Below, piece after piece: positions 17,073-25,622 of a DNA stretch of 64,000 nt. A program made the translations under genes and the position numbers. Position 1 is the first letter of the stretch, and each line of letters opens with the position of its first letter. Under the pieces are notes generated by a model. The model saw nothing but the letters and a program-made list of their open reading frames with translations, searched no databases and had not been told where the DNA came from. This DNA comes from Synechococcus sp. MIT S9220 (GTDB lineage: Bacteria; Cyanobacteriota; Cyanobacteriia; PCC-6307; Cyanobiaceae): NCBI RefSeq assembly GCF_014304815.1, contig NZ_CP047958.1, positions 248,001 to 312,000 on the forward strand. The letters are read 5' to 3'.

Positions 17073-17458
17073 CGACTGAAACGTCCAAGCCGTGGTGGTC
17101 GCGGCATGGTTACGAACGGCTCTGGTTCAAGCAGTTCCACTGAGTAGTGCTCTTCGATTGCTGCAGCGATGCGTTCCAGGCGAGGGTCGACGGGGAGGCT
17201 GCTCAAGATGCCATCGGCGTTGTGACGCTTGGCGAAGGCGATCACTTCTTTGACCACAACGCCCTTGCGCAGGGTGATGGGTAGATCCAGGGCGCTTTCG
17301 TACAAAAAGCCAAGTCGTTTGCGGCTGATGCAGGCTTCCTGGATCCATTCAGTGTCAAAGACAAAGACGCCTGGGCTGTCCGGCTGCTCCAGCAGCGCCG
17401 GGTTGCTGGTACCGAGGGCTTCCTCGTGCACCCAGATGACGGGTCGTTGAAGAGGCAT
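17030..17458 (-). CDS. Photolyase N-terminal (alpha/beta) domain-like protein, split gene
   Basis: A 142-residue protein that looks like the antenna domain of a cryptochrome/photolyase: V-I-W-V-H-E-E-A-L (compare W-F-R-x-D-L-R in photolyases), S-P-G-V-F-V-F-D, K-R-L-G-F-L-Y-E-S, and a Rossmann-like end. It follows the gene for the matching FAD domain by only 3 bases. The two halves are therefore separate and in reversed order relative to a normal photolyase. Function as a dimer with its neighbour is inferred. Confidence 0.7.
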   Translation of the reverse strand: MPLQRPVIWVHEEALGTSNPALLEQPDSPGVFVFDTEWIQEACISRKRLGFLYESALDLPITLRKGVVVKEVIAFAKRHNADGILSSLPVDPRLERIAAAIEEHYSVELLEPEPFVTMPRPPRLGRFSRYWREAEPVVWEGF

Positions 17459-17461
17459 GGT

Positions 17462-18403
17462 TTATCGCTTGGGTCGGGCCATGGCCGCATGACCGCTTCG
17501 ATTCAGCCCCTGTTGTCGTCCTGAGCGTTGCTGCTGGTTGCGGTTGCGTCTGGCGGGAACATCACGAATGGCGCCTTGGCTTGCGAACAGCTGATCTTCC
17601 AGCTGCTCATAACTGCCCTCAAATGGACAGCGTTCGCTGCTGGAGCAGCTCCTGCAGAACTGGCCATCGCTAAACCGCTCAAGATTGCCTTTGTTGAAGA
17701 AGTAGGGCTTGTGGCTGAAGCTGCTGGCCACCCATTGCCAACTCAGATGGTTGCTGGAAGGGTCTCCATCAAGAAGATGCTCCAGAAACCAGTCTGCGCC
17801 AGCCTTCCAGTGCACTTTGCGCCAATGCACCACGTAAGCCGCCATCCACATGCGGGCGTGATTGTGCAGCCAGCCACGGGTGATGAGCTCGCTCTGGAAT
17901 CCGTCCATGCAGGCCAGACCTGTTGTTCCATTGCGGATGTCCTCAGGGAGCTCTCGGGCGTAGGAGCCAGGATCATGTCCGGTTTTCAGCTCTTCCTGGC
18001 TGTCGTGGATGCCATCGCCGAGGTCGCGCCACATCCGCTGCCAGAAATCGCGCCATCCCAGCTCATTGATCAACTTGCTTCCCTCGTCGCGGTTGCGAAT
18101 GCGCTGGAATACGGCGTCACGCACTTCCGCAAGGCTGAGCACACCGTGGCGGATGTAAGGGGATAAGCCAGTCACCGCGCCTTTGAGGTGATTGCGGCTT
18201 TTGGTGTAACGCCGCGGGTCGATTCGACTCAGTGTTGTCTCTGCGGCGTCTCGACCTCCGCGCAGCGGGCTGAGCCTGCCGTCAGCTTCTGGAAACTGTT
18301 CAGCCAGCAGGCGATCGAGGGCTCTGCGGTCCACAAGGTCTCTGGGAAGATCCCCTGGCTGTTCAGACCATGACAGAGAAGTTGGGCTGGGTTGCGGGGG
18401 CAC
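17462..18403 (-). CDS. FAD-binding domain of cryptochrome/photolyase family, stand-alone
   Basis: A 313-residue protein matching the helical FAD-binding half: L-S-P-Y-I-R-H-G-V-L-S, E-L-G-W-R-D-F-W, T-R-G-W-L-H-N-H-A-R-M-W, and D-P-S-S-N-H-L-S-W-Q-W-V-A-S. The N-terminal antenna domain is missing but is encoded by the next gene. Near the C-terminus a C-x2-C-x5-C motif (Q-F-C-R-S-C) may bind metal. It may repair DNA or sense blue light; the sequence does not settle which. Confidence 0.8.
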   Translation of the reverse strand: MPPQPSPTSLSWSEQPGDLPRDLVDRRALDRLLAEQFPEADGRLSPLRGGRDAAETTLSRIDPRRYTKSRNHLKGAVTGLSPYIRHGVLSLAEVRDAVFQRIRNRDEGSKLINELGWRDFWQRMWRDLGDGIHDSQEELKTGHDPGSYARELPEDIRNGTTGLACMDGFQSELITRGWLHNHARMWMAAYVVHWRKVHWKAGADWFLEHLLDGDPSSNHLSWQWVASSFSHKPYFFNKGNLERFSDGQFCRSCSSSERCPFEGSYEQLEDQLFASQGAIRDVPARRNRNQQQRSGRQQGLNRSGHAAMARPKR

Positions 18404-18523
18404 CGGACGATGGATTTCAGGGTGTCATCCTGTCGATCCAATGGCTCAAACGCGACCATTCCTGGAAGTTCGGGTCGGGGATGGTGGAGAATCCCCCCAA
18501 ACAGTTCAGCGAAGACCGGTCCG

Positions 18524-19306
18524 ATGCTTCTCGATCTCACGGGCAAGAAGATCCTCGTTACCGGCATCGCCAATAATCGATCGATTGCCTGGGGCATCGC
18601 GCAGCAGCTCAAAGCGGCGGGTGCCGAACTGGGCATCACCTATCTGCCCGACGACAAAGGTCGTTTTGAGACCAAGGTGCGTGAGCTCACTGCGCCGCTT
18701 GAACCCTCCTTGTTTCTGCCTCTGAATGTTCAGGATTCCGATCAGATGGAATCCGTTTTTGCAGAGATTCAGCAGAAGTGGGGCGTCCTCGATGGATTGG
18801 TGCATTGCCTCGCTTTTGCGGGCAAAGAGGAGCTGATCGGTGATTACAGCGCCACCAGCTCCGAAGGATTTGCTCGTGCACTCGAGATCAGTGCCTATTC
18901 CCTGGCTCCCCTTTGCCGTCATGCCAAGCCGTTGTTCAGTGAGAAAGCCGGCGTGGTCACGCTCACTTACCTAGGCGCTGAACGAGCCATTCCCAACTAC
19001 AACGTGATGGGTGTGGCCAAGGCCGCTCTGGAAGCGTCCGTGCGCTACCTCTCCGCTGAGCTCGGTCCTGACAAGCAGGTGCGAGTGAACGCCATCAGTG
19101 CAGGACCGATTCGCACCCTGGCCAGCTCCGCGATTGGCGGCATTCTCGACATGATTCACAACGTGGAGGAGAAAGCACCGCTGCGCCGCACCGTCACACA
19201 GACGGAAGTGGGTAACACCGCTGCATTCCTGCTGAGCGAGTTGTCGAGCGGAATTTCCGGCCAAACCATCTATGTGGATGCCGGCTACTGCATTAACGGC
19301 ATGTGA
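18524..19306 (+). CDS. fabI: Enoyl-[acyl-carrier-protein] reductase (NADH)
   Basis: The last reductive step of each fatty-acid elongation round. The 260-residue SDR protein has the FabI nucleotide motif G-I-A-N-N-R-S-I-A-W-G and the catalytic pair in Y-N-V-M-G-V-A-K (Tyr-x6-Lys). S-A-G-P-I-R-T-L-A-S is the conserved substrate-loop start. The ATG at 18524 is chosen; the longer frame from 18392 has no family resemblance. Confidence 0.96.
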   Translation: MLLDLTGKKILVTGIANNRSIAWGIAQQLKAAGAELGITYLPDDKGRFETKVRELTAPLEPSLFLPLNVQDSDQMESVFAEIQQKWGVLDGLVHCLAFAGKEELIGDYSATSSEGFARALEISAYSLAPLCRHAKPLFSEKAGVVTLTYLGAERAIPNYNVMGVAKAALEASVRYLSAELGPDKQVRVNAISAGPIRTLASSAIGGILDMIHNVEEKAPLRRTVTQTEVGNTAAFLLSELSSGISGQTIYVDAGYCINGM

Positions 19307-19389
19307 CTCTGCGCTGATGGGCCTTGGTCTGCGCCGTCTGTTTCGGCATGATCGGAACAGCGAAGTCGCCGCCTCCGGAGCTGAACAGC

Positions 19390-19995
19390 ATGCGTACGGG
19401 TGAGATCCATCGAGTCACCGGTGAAACCGATGTGAAGGTGTGCCTGGATCTGGACGGCAGTGGCAAGTGCCAGGCCAGCACCGGCGTGCCCTTCCTGGAT
19501 CACATGCTCCATCAGATCAGCAGCCATGGCCTGATCGATCTGGAGATCAATGCGGTGGGTGACACCCATATCGATGATCACCACTCCAATGAGGATGTGG
19601 GCATTGCTGTCGGACAGGCCTTGGCACAGGCGTTAGGTGATCGCCGCGGCATCGTGCGTTTCGGCCACTTCGTCGCGCCGCTGGATGAAGCGCTGGTGCA
19701 GGTCGTGCTCGATTGCTCCGGTCGACCCCATCTCTCCTACAACCTCACGATTCCGAAAGAGAAGATTGGTCGCTACGACACCGAACTCGTCAAGGAATTT
19801 TTCGTTGCGGTGGTCAATAACAGCGGCCTCACCCTCCACATCCGTCAGCTGGATGGAACCAATTCCCATCACATCGTTGAAGCCTGTTTCAAGGCCTTCG
19901 CAAGGGCTTTGCGCATGGCGACAGAGATCGACCCCCGGCGCGCTGGCGCGGTTCCGAGCAGCAAGGGTGTGCTCGAACAGGCTGGAGCGAACTGA
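19390..19995 (+). CDS. hisB: Imidazoleglycerol-phosphate dehydratase
   Basis: Sixth step of histidine synthesis. The 201-residue product has the metal-binding motifs [11 protein letters not shown] and D-D-H-H-S-N-E-D, and H-H-I-V-E-A-C-F-K. The ATG at 19390 ([10 protein letters not shown]) matches the usual family start. Further ATGs at 19348 and 19324 would add 14 or 22 residues and are less likely. It follows fabI by about 80 bases. Confidence 0.95.
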   Translation: MRTGEIHRVTGETDVKVCLDLDGSGKCQASTGVPFLDHMLHQISSHGLIDLEINAVGDTHIDDHHSNEDVGIAVGQALAQALGDRRGIVRFGHFVAPLDEALVQVVLDCSGRPHLSYNLTIPKEKIGRYDTELVKEFFVAVVNNSGLTLHIRQLDGTNSHHIVEACFKAFARALRMATEIDPRRAGAVPSSKGVLEQAGAN

Positions 19996-20045
19996 GTCTT
20001 CGCCGCGCTTCACAGTCCGTTACGAGAGGATGGGGACCACAGCAG

Positions 20046-21542
20046 TTGTTCTCCGTGACCGTCGCTACCGCCGCTGAACGTTTCAACCGGTCCGAATGGG
20101 CAAGCGCCTTCCGCAATGTGGAGCAGGAGCTCACCGATGTTGCGCTTCAGCCGGCGAGGGGCGAGGTTCCCTCCGAGCTACTGGGAACCCTCTACCGCAA
20201 TGGCCCTGGGCTGCTGGAGCGTGACGGTCAGCGCGTGCACCATCCCTTTGATGGTGACGGCATGATCACCGCGATTCAGTTCAATGCTGAGGGGGTTTCG
20301 CTGACCAATCGGTTTGTGCGTACCGCTGGTTGGCAGGCCGAGGAAGCGGCCGGCAAGGTGCTGTATCGAGGCGTGTTCGGAAGCCAGAAACCCGGAGGTC
20401 CGCTGGCCAATGCCTTCGATCTGAGGTTGAAAAACATCGCCAATACCGGCGTTGTGCAGCTTGGCGACCAACTGCTCGCGCTCTGGGAAGCTGCTGAACC
20501 CCATGCACTCGACCCCCACACCCTCGAGACCCACGGCATCAGCCTTTTGGGTGGTGTTTTGAAGAAAGGCGAGGCCTTCAGTGCCCATCCTCGCTTCGAT
20601 CCCGGTCATCACGATCGGCCGCGCATGGTCACCTTCGGGGTCAATACCGGCCCTCGCAGCACCATCCGCTTGATGGAATTCGCCACCGAAGATGATTCCG
20701 CCGCCGGGATCAAGGCAGGAGACCTTCTCAACGACCGTCGCGACAGCTTCAACGGCTTCGCTTTCTTGCACGATTTCGCCATCACTCCTAACTGGGCGGT
20801 GTTTCTTCAAAACGCGATCGACTTCAACCCGCTGCCTTTTGTTCTCGGCCAGAAAGGTGCGGCCCAGTGTCTGCAGTCGAAGCCGGATGGTCAGGCCAAG
20901 TTCTGGCTGATTCCACGGGACAGTGGCGCCCATGCTGGAGAGGTCCCACGGATTGTGGATGCACCCGAGGGCTTTGTGTTTCACCACCTCAATGCCTGGG
21001 AACAGGAGGGAGATGTGGTGGTGGAGAGCATCTACTACAGCGATTTCCCCTCGATCGGTCCCGATGTCGACTTTGCCGCTGTTGACTTCGATCTGATTCC
21101 TGAGGGGCTGCTTGAGCAGTGCCGCATCAACCTGCAGAACGCCACGGTGCAGACCACGCGCCTGAGCGAACGCTGCTGTGAGTTCGCGATGGTGAATCCC
21201 GAGAAAGAGGGGTTGCCCTGCCGTTTCGCCTGGATGGCGGCAGCAGCGCGTGAGCAGGGCAATGATCCGCTTCAGGTGGTCAAGAAACTTGACCTGGTCA
21301 GCGGTGAGCGCCAGATCTGGAGTGCTGTTCCCCACGGCTTTGTGAGTGAGCCACTGATGGTTCCCAGGCCTGGTGCCAGCGCTGAAGACGATGGCTGGGT
21401 GCTGGAACTGGTCTGGAACGGTGATCGCGAAGGGTCCGATCTTGTGATTCTTGATGCTGCTGATCTACGCGAGCTGGCGGTGTTCGAGCTGCCGTTGGCA
21501 ATCCCCCATGGCCTTCATGGCAGCTGGGTTGATGCCCGCTGA
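20046..21542 (+). CDS. Carotenoid cleavage oxygenase (RPE65/Diox family)
   Basis: A 498-residue non-haem iron enzyme that cleaves carotenoids or apocarotenoids. The four iron histidines sit in S-A-H-P-R-F-D, F-L-H-D-F-A-I-T, V-F-H-H-L-N-A-W and I-P-H-G-L-H-G-S-W. The N-terminal Y-R-N-G-P-G and H-P-F-D-G-D-G-M blocks are typical. Start is uncertain: TTG 20046 or GTG 20055. Substrate cannot be read from sequence; the cyanobacterial homologue with known structure forms retinal from apocarotenals. Confidence 0.93.
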   Translation: MFSVTVATAAERFNRSEWASAFRNVEQELTDVALQPARGEVPSELLGTLYRNGPGLLERDGQRVHHPFDGDGMITAIQFNAEGVSLTNRFVRTAGWQAEEAAGKVLYRGVFGSQKPGGPLANAFDLRLKNIANTGVVQLGDQLLALWEAAEPHALDPHTLETHGISLLGGVLKKGEAFSAHPRFDPGHHDRPRMVTFGVNTGPRSTIRLMEFATEDDSAAGIKAGDLLNDRRDSFNGFAFLHDFAITPNWAVFLQNAIDFNPLPFVLGQKGAAQCLQSKPDGQAKFWLIPRDSGAHAGEVPRIVDAPEGFVFHHLNAWEQEGDVVVESIYYSDFPSIGPDVDFAAVDFDLIPEGLLEQCRINLQNATVQTTRLSERCCEFAMVNPEKEGLPCRFAWMAAAAREQGNDPLQVVKKLDLVSGERQIWSAVPHGFVSEPLMVPRPGASAEDDGWVLELVWNGDREGSDLVILDAADLRELAVFELPLAIPHGLHGSWVDAR

Positions 21543-21666
21543 ATCAGTTCGATGTGGTGGCGACTGAAGCGGCGCCGCTGCCCAAAGCCAGCCTCAGTCT
21601 TGCGTTGGATGACTGCCTCAACTGCGCGATTCCCCCACACTGACGTTGAGCTGTCGGCAGTCAGGC

Positions 21667-22920
21667 ATGGAAGCAAGACGCAGCGATCGACTGCTCTGGG
21701 TCACGAGCCTGTTGTTCGTGGTCTGGCTGGTGTGGGTGGAATCCAGCTTTCAGTATTTCGAGGGTTCCCTGGGATCGGATCTGCGTCTGGATTCGGCAGG
21801 GGTGGCGCTGGTGGCCGGCAGCTTTCTGTTGCCCTATGGCCTGGTGCAAGTGCCCGTTGGTCGCCTGATTGACCGGGGCAAGGTCGAGCTTTGGCTGCTG
21901 CTGGCTGCATTGGCCGCTGCCTGTTGCAGTCTGGTGTTTGCCAGCAGCAACAGCCTGCCGGGGCTGCTGTTGTCGCGCATCGGCACAGGCATGGCCTGTG
22001 CTGTGGCGTTCCCGGCATCGGCGGTGCTCGCACGACGCAGCCTGCCAGCAGATCGCTTCGCTCTGGCGATGGGATTCACCGATGGCCTGTTGGGCGTCGG
22101 CGCCGCATTGGCGGCCGTGGTGCCCCTGCTACTGGGTCGCTCCGGCTGGCGTGATCTGGTGTTGTTTCAGGGGCTCTCAGTGGCCCTGATGGTGGCCCTG
22201 CCAATGCTTCTGCTCGGAGGCCGCCGGCGCGCGCCGGCTCAGTTGCCAACGGCAGAGCAGGACATGCGTGTGCAGCGCTGGACCAGGGCAGGAGTGAATC
22301 GCCTCATTCAGTGCTGCTTGCTCTACGCGTGGGGGCTTGGCTTCGTGTTCGGGATGGCGCAGTACGGCCTGCTCTCAAGCCTGAGGGGCTGGCCCAATTC
22401 ATTGATGGAAGGTCTCACCCTGATCATGTCGATTGGCCTGGTGGTGGGGATGGTGGCCAGCGGGGCTCTCGGCGGACGCCCTCAGCAACGTGGTGGTCTG
22501 CTTCTAGCTGGCACCGTGATCACGCTGCTCTCGTTGTTGCTGCTGATCAAGACCTCGCTGCCGCAGGGGGTTCTGATGCTTCCTGCCTTCAGCTTTGGTG
22601 TTGGCATCGGTACGTCCGTGCTGGCCTTCCCGATCGCGGAAGCGTCTGCACCTCCCGGGCAGACGGCGATGACCGTTTCGATCGTCAACACCTCAGGAAC
22701 AGTGATGGGCGGGCTGATGACGATCGTGTCTGGGTTGATTCTTCAGGCCTCTCCTCAGGGAGACCTGTCGCTGGTGCTGCTGATCTATGGCGCACTTGCC
22801 CTGTTTGGCGTTGCGATGGCCAGCTGGATCAGTTTCAGCTCTGAGCCGGCTGCCGCTGGCGCCATTCCTTCCAGGCCAGACGTGGTGCCGTCCAGAGACT
22901 CAGTAAAACCAGGGGAGTGA
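21667..22920 (+). CDS. MFS transporter
   Basis: A 417-residue membrane protein with about 12 hydrophobic segments. The loop between helices 2 and 3 reads P-V-G-R-L-I-D-R-G-K, the MFS signature (G-R-x-x-D-R). The C-terminal tail is Ala/Pro-rich. The substrate is unknown. The last 86 bases overlap the convergent BCCT transporter gene. Confidence 0.85.
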   Translation: MEARRSDRLLWVTSLLFVVWLVWVESSFQYFEGSLGSDLRLDSAGVALVAGSFLLPYGLVQVPVGRLIDRGKVELWLLLAALAAACCSLVFASSNSLPGLLLSRIGTGMACAVAFPASAVLARRSLPADRFALAMGFTDGLLGVGAALAAVVPLLLGRSGWRDLVLFQGLSVALMVALPMLLLGGRRRAPAQLPTAEQDMRVQRWTRAGVNRLIQCCLLYAWGLGFVFGMAQYGLLSSLRGWPNSLMEGLTLIMSIGLVVGMVASGALGGRPQQRGGLLLAGTVITLLSLLLLIKTSLPQGVLMLPAFSFGVGIGTSVLAFPIAEASAPPGQTAMTVSIVNTSGTVMGGLMTIVSGLILQASPQGDLSLVLLIYGALALFGVAMASWISFSSEPAAAGAIPSRPDVVPSRDSVKPGE

Positions 22921-24496
22921 CCGGCACGGCAGTGATCACAATGAAGGCCTGCAGAGCGTTGATCGAGGTGTTGTCGCCCAGGCTGGTGCCGATACGCAGC
23001 AACACCAGGGTGAGGCTGCCGATCATCAGAGCCCAGAACAACCGCAGCAGCGCTGGTGGTGTGCTCTTGGCACTGACCACCATGGCTGCGGCATAACTCA
23101 TGGAGTCGGCACTGGTGGCCATGAACAGGACCACCAACACAAGGCCGACCGGAATCAGGAGCCAGGACAGGGGAAGCTGGCCGAGAATCGCCAGTAGTGC
23201 TCCCGATTCACCGCTGGCTGTGAGCGGGCCGCTGATGGAGCCGGGGTTGGCGAGTTCCAGTTGCATGCCAGAACCGCCGAGCAATGTGAACCAGATGTTG
23301 GTCACGATCGGGCAGAGGATGGCCACTGCCAGCACCAGTTCGCGCAGAGTGCGGCCGCGGCTCACCCCTGCCGTGAACAGACCCATCAGCGGTGCATAGC
23401 CGAGGAACCAGCCCCAATAGAACACGGTCCAGCCATTCACCCAGTTGCCTGGACTGCTGTTGGGGGCAAGAGCCATGCGCGGCAGGTTGGTGAGATAGAG
23501 CCCGAATGCGCTGATGAAGTGCTGAACCAGCCAAAGCCCTGGGCCCAGCAGCAGCAGAGCTGCGGCAAGACCAAGGGTCAGCCAGACGTTCAGCTCAGAC
23601 AGCCACTTGATGCCTCGCTGGATTCCACTCACGGTGGACGTGGCAAACACTGCAGTGAGCAGCACCACCACCAAAGACTGGAGCCCGGCGCTGTCGGTGA
23701 AAGCAGGCAGCATCCCTGCGGCGTTGCTCAATTGAAGAGAGAGGAACCCCAGTGGTCCCACGGTTCCTGCGATGGCCGCCACCACGTAGAGGCCATCCGC
23801 GAGGTCTCCCAGGGGACCTTCCACCCAGCGGCTGGGAAGAATGCCAACCAGCAGCGTGCGTGGGCGCAAAGGTTCGCCGCGTTGCTCCTGGATCGAGAGT
23901 GTGATCGTCACCGTTGTTGCCACCAGAGCCCAGGCCAGGAATCCCCAGTGCAGGAAGCTCACGGCCAAAGAGGGATCAACTGCAGCTGCGGTCGATCCGT
24001 CAACTCCAACGAAATAGGGCGCGGGATCCCGGAAGTGGAACAGCGGTTCGGCTGCAGACCAGAACACACCTCCGCCGGCCAGCAGCGTGCAAATCAGCAC
24101 AGCACACCAGTCGAAGAACTTCAGGCTTGGTTTGGCTTCAGCTCCTCCCAGGCGCAAGCTCCCGATCGGGCTGATGGCCAGCACGATGGCAATCACAAAC
24201 AGCAGCAGCACCATCCACTGCCAGAGGCCGCCGAGAGCGTTGCTCACAATGGCTTTGCCTGAGCTGGTGAAATGCTGCGCCAGTTTGAGGTCAACGGCTG
24301 CGACCACCAGAAAGACCAGCAGCGGGCCTGCGCCGATCCACAGGGGCTTGCGTTGCCACCACGCGCTGGTTTCAGACGTGCCGTCCTGGAGGGTTGATGG
24401 GTCGGGCAAGGGAGATCTCTGGGCGAGAGGGGCTTTAGGCGCTGACGGCTTCGCGCTGATGACTCCAGCAGGAAAGATCCACAGCAGGAGTTTCAC
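22835..24496 (-). CDS. BCCT family transporter with altered aromatic box
   Basis: A 553-residue sodium- or proton-coupled transporter of the betaine/carnitine/choline family with 12 helices. The signature helix 8 reads W-T-V-F-Y-W-G-W-F-L-G-Y-A-P, followed by S-R-G-R-T-L-R-E-L. Aligned to BetP (W366...W377), the tryptophans at 374 and 377 are Phe and Tyr here, so the betaine box is changed. The start overlaps the flavoenzyme gene by 62 bases; a TTG at 24409 is another possible start. As the last gene of the four-gene operon, it likely carries the product of those enzymes. Confidence 0.9.
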   Translation of the reverse strand: MKLLLWIFPAGVISAKPSAPKAPLAQRSPLPDPSTLQDGTSETSAWWQRKPLWIGAGPLLVFLVVAAVDLKLAQHFTSSGKAIVSNALGGLWQWMVLLLFVIAIVLAISPIGSLRLGGAEAKPSLKFFDWCAVLICTLLAGGGVFWSAAEPLFHFRDPAPYFVGVDGSTAAAVDPSLAVSFLHWGFLAWALVATTVTITLSIQEQRGEPLRPRTLLVGILPSRWVEGPLGDLADGLYVVAAIAGTVGPLGFLSLQLSNAAGMLPAFTDSAGLQSLVVVLLTAVFATSTVSGIQRGIKWLSELNVWLTLGLAAALLLLGPGLWLVQHFISAFGLYLTNLPRMALAPNSSPGNWVNGWTVFYWGWFLGYAPLMGLFTAGVSRGRTLRELVLAVAILCPIVTNIWFTLLGGSGMQLELANPGSISGPLTASGESGALLAILGQLPLSWLLIPVGLVLVVLFMATSADSMSYAAAMVVSAKSTPPALLRLFWALMIGSLTLVLLRIGTSLGDNTSINALQAFIVITAVPVTPLVLLSLWTAPRLAWKEWRQRQPAQS

Positions 24497-25622
24497 CGCT
24501 GGCCAGTTGTGCCAGCGAGTCGCCGATCAGGGGCGCAAATTTGAAGGCTTGGCCTGAGCCGCCGGCAAACAGGCTCAGCTTTGGGCCTAGACGGTCCAGC
24601 ACGAAATTGACGTCGCTGGCCATCGAGTAGGGACTGATCACGGTTTCGACCCGTTCCTGGACGCCTTCGACTTCGTTGAACAGGAATGTATCGAGAAGTT
24701 CGACCAGCCTTGCCGGTGGCTCGGTGGTCATGGCATTGGGTTCTGCGACACGCAGCTCCCTGGGTGCCCAGTCGATTCCCGCCTTGATGCGTGGCCGACC
24801 ATCGCTGGTGTGGCTGAGCACCGGGAAGCCGTAATACAGGCCTCCGTCATCGCCGCGTTCCTTCTGGAAGCAGAACCATTGCGGATAACGATCCGCCAAT
24901 GCAGGGTCCACGGTGTAATGAGCCCAGAGCATCGGCCACACCTCGAGTTTTGGCGCGAGTCCAAGCGGAGCCAGCAACAGCTGGCTCCAGATGCCACAGG
25001 CCACGACCAGCTGTCCTGCGGCGATGTGGTGGCCATCCTCGAGAGTGACGCCACCACCGTCGGCATCCAGGTTCGCCACCGGGCAGTGTTCCACCAGTTG
25101 ATGGCCAGCATGACGGGCCGTGCTGATCCAGTGAGCAACAACCTTGTCGCTGCGCACTGCCCCAGCGGTGGGCTCAAACAGTCCGGTGAAATCGCTTTTC
25201 GGTTTTAGAGGAAAGCGGGTTGAAATCTGATCGGCATTCATTGCCTCATAGGGGATGCCCTGTTCGTCCATCACCCGGCGGGCCCCTGGGATCGACCCTT
25301 CGATCGTTTCCTCATCCCAGCTTTCGCCGTAAAACAGCAACCCATGGGTTTCGCGCAGCTGTTCTCCTGCGTAAATCTCTTCCTCACGCCAGAGCTTGTT
25401 GGCCTCCTGAGCCAGACGACAGAGCACGGGATCGGAATACATCTCCCGGAACATCCGGGTTTCGCCATAACTGCTGGCCTTGGCGTGCGCAAGGGTTTTG
25501 GCCTCGAGCAGCACCACGTCAGTGATGCCTCGACGAGCCAGGGATGCTGCACAGCTGAGACCAGCCATGCCGCCGCCGACAATCACCACCGAGGCCTTGG
25601 AAGGAAGAGCGGCCGAGCTCAT
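24435..25622 (-). CDS. FAD-dependent amine oxidase, sarcosine oxidase/NikD-like
   Basis: A 395-residue flavoprotein of the monomeric sarcosine oxidase family. The dinucleotide motif is V-V-I-V-G-G-G-M-A-G-L-S near residue 12; S-S-Y-G-E-T-R-M-F-R is the conserved active-site arginine segment; A-F-K-F-A-P-L-I-G is the C-terminal FAD loop, closest by eye to NikD (A-F-K-F-V-P-L-F-G). NikD makes picolinate from piperideine-2-carboxylate. The cysteine that binds FAD covalently in this family (C-M-Y-T) appears replaced by Ser (S-P-Y-S), so FAD may be non-covalent. ATG overlaps the dehydrogenase stop by 4 bases. Confidence 0.85.
   Translation of the reverse strand: MSSAALPSKASVVIVGGGMAGLSCAASLARRGITDVVLLEAKTLAHAKASSYGETRMFREMYSDPVLCRLAQEANKLWREEEIYAGEQLRETHGLLFYGESWDEETIEGSIPGARRVMDEQGIPYEAMNADQISTRFPLKPKSDFTGLFEPTAGAVRSDKVVAHWISTARHAGHQLVEHCPVANLDADGGGVTLEDGHHIAAGQLVVACGIWSQLLLAPLGLAPKLEVWPMLWAHYTVDPALADRYPQWFCFQKERGDDGGLYYGFPVLSHTSDGRPRIKAGIDWAPRELRVAEPNAMTTEPPARLVELLDTFLFNEVEGVQERVETVISPYSMASDVNFVLDRLGPKLSLFAGGSGQAFKFAPLIGDSLAQLASGETPAVDLSCWSHQREAVSA

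Noticed and set aside
20178-21335. 385-residue minus-strand frame opposite the carotenoid oxygenase
   Set aside because: Fully inside a gene with all four iron histidines, and no recognisable domain in the reverse frame.
23261-24262. 333-residue plus-strand frame opposite the BCCT gene
   Set aside because: Antisense to a confident transporter; its Gln/His-rich composition reflects the complement of hydrophobic codons.
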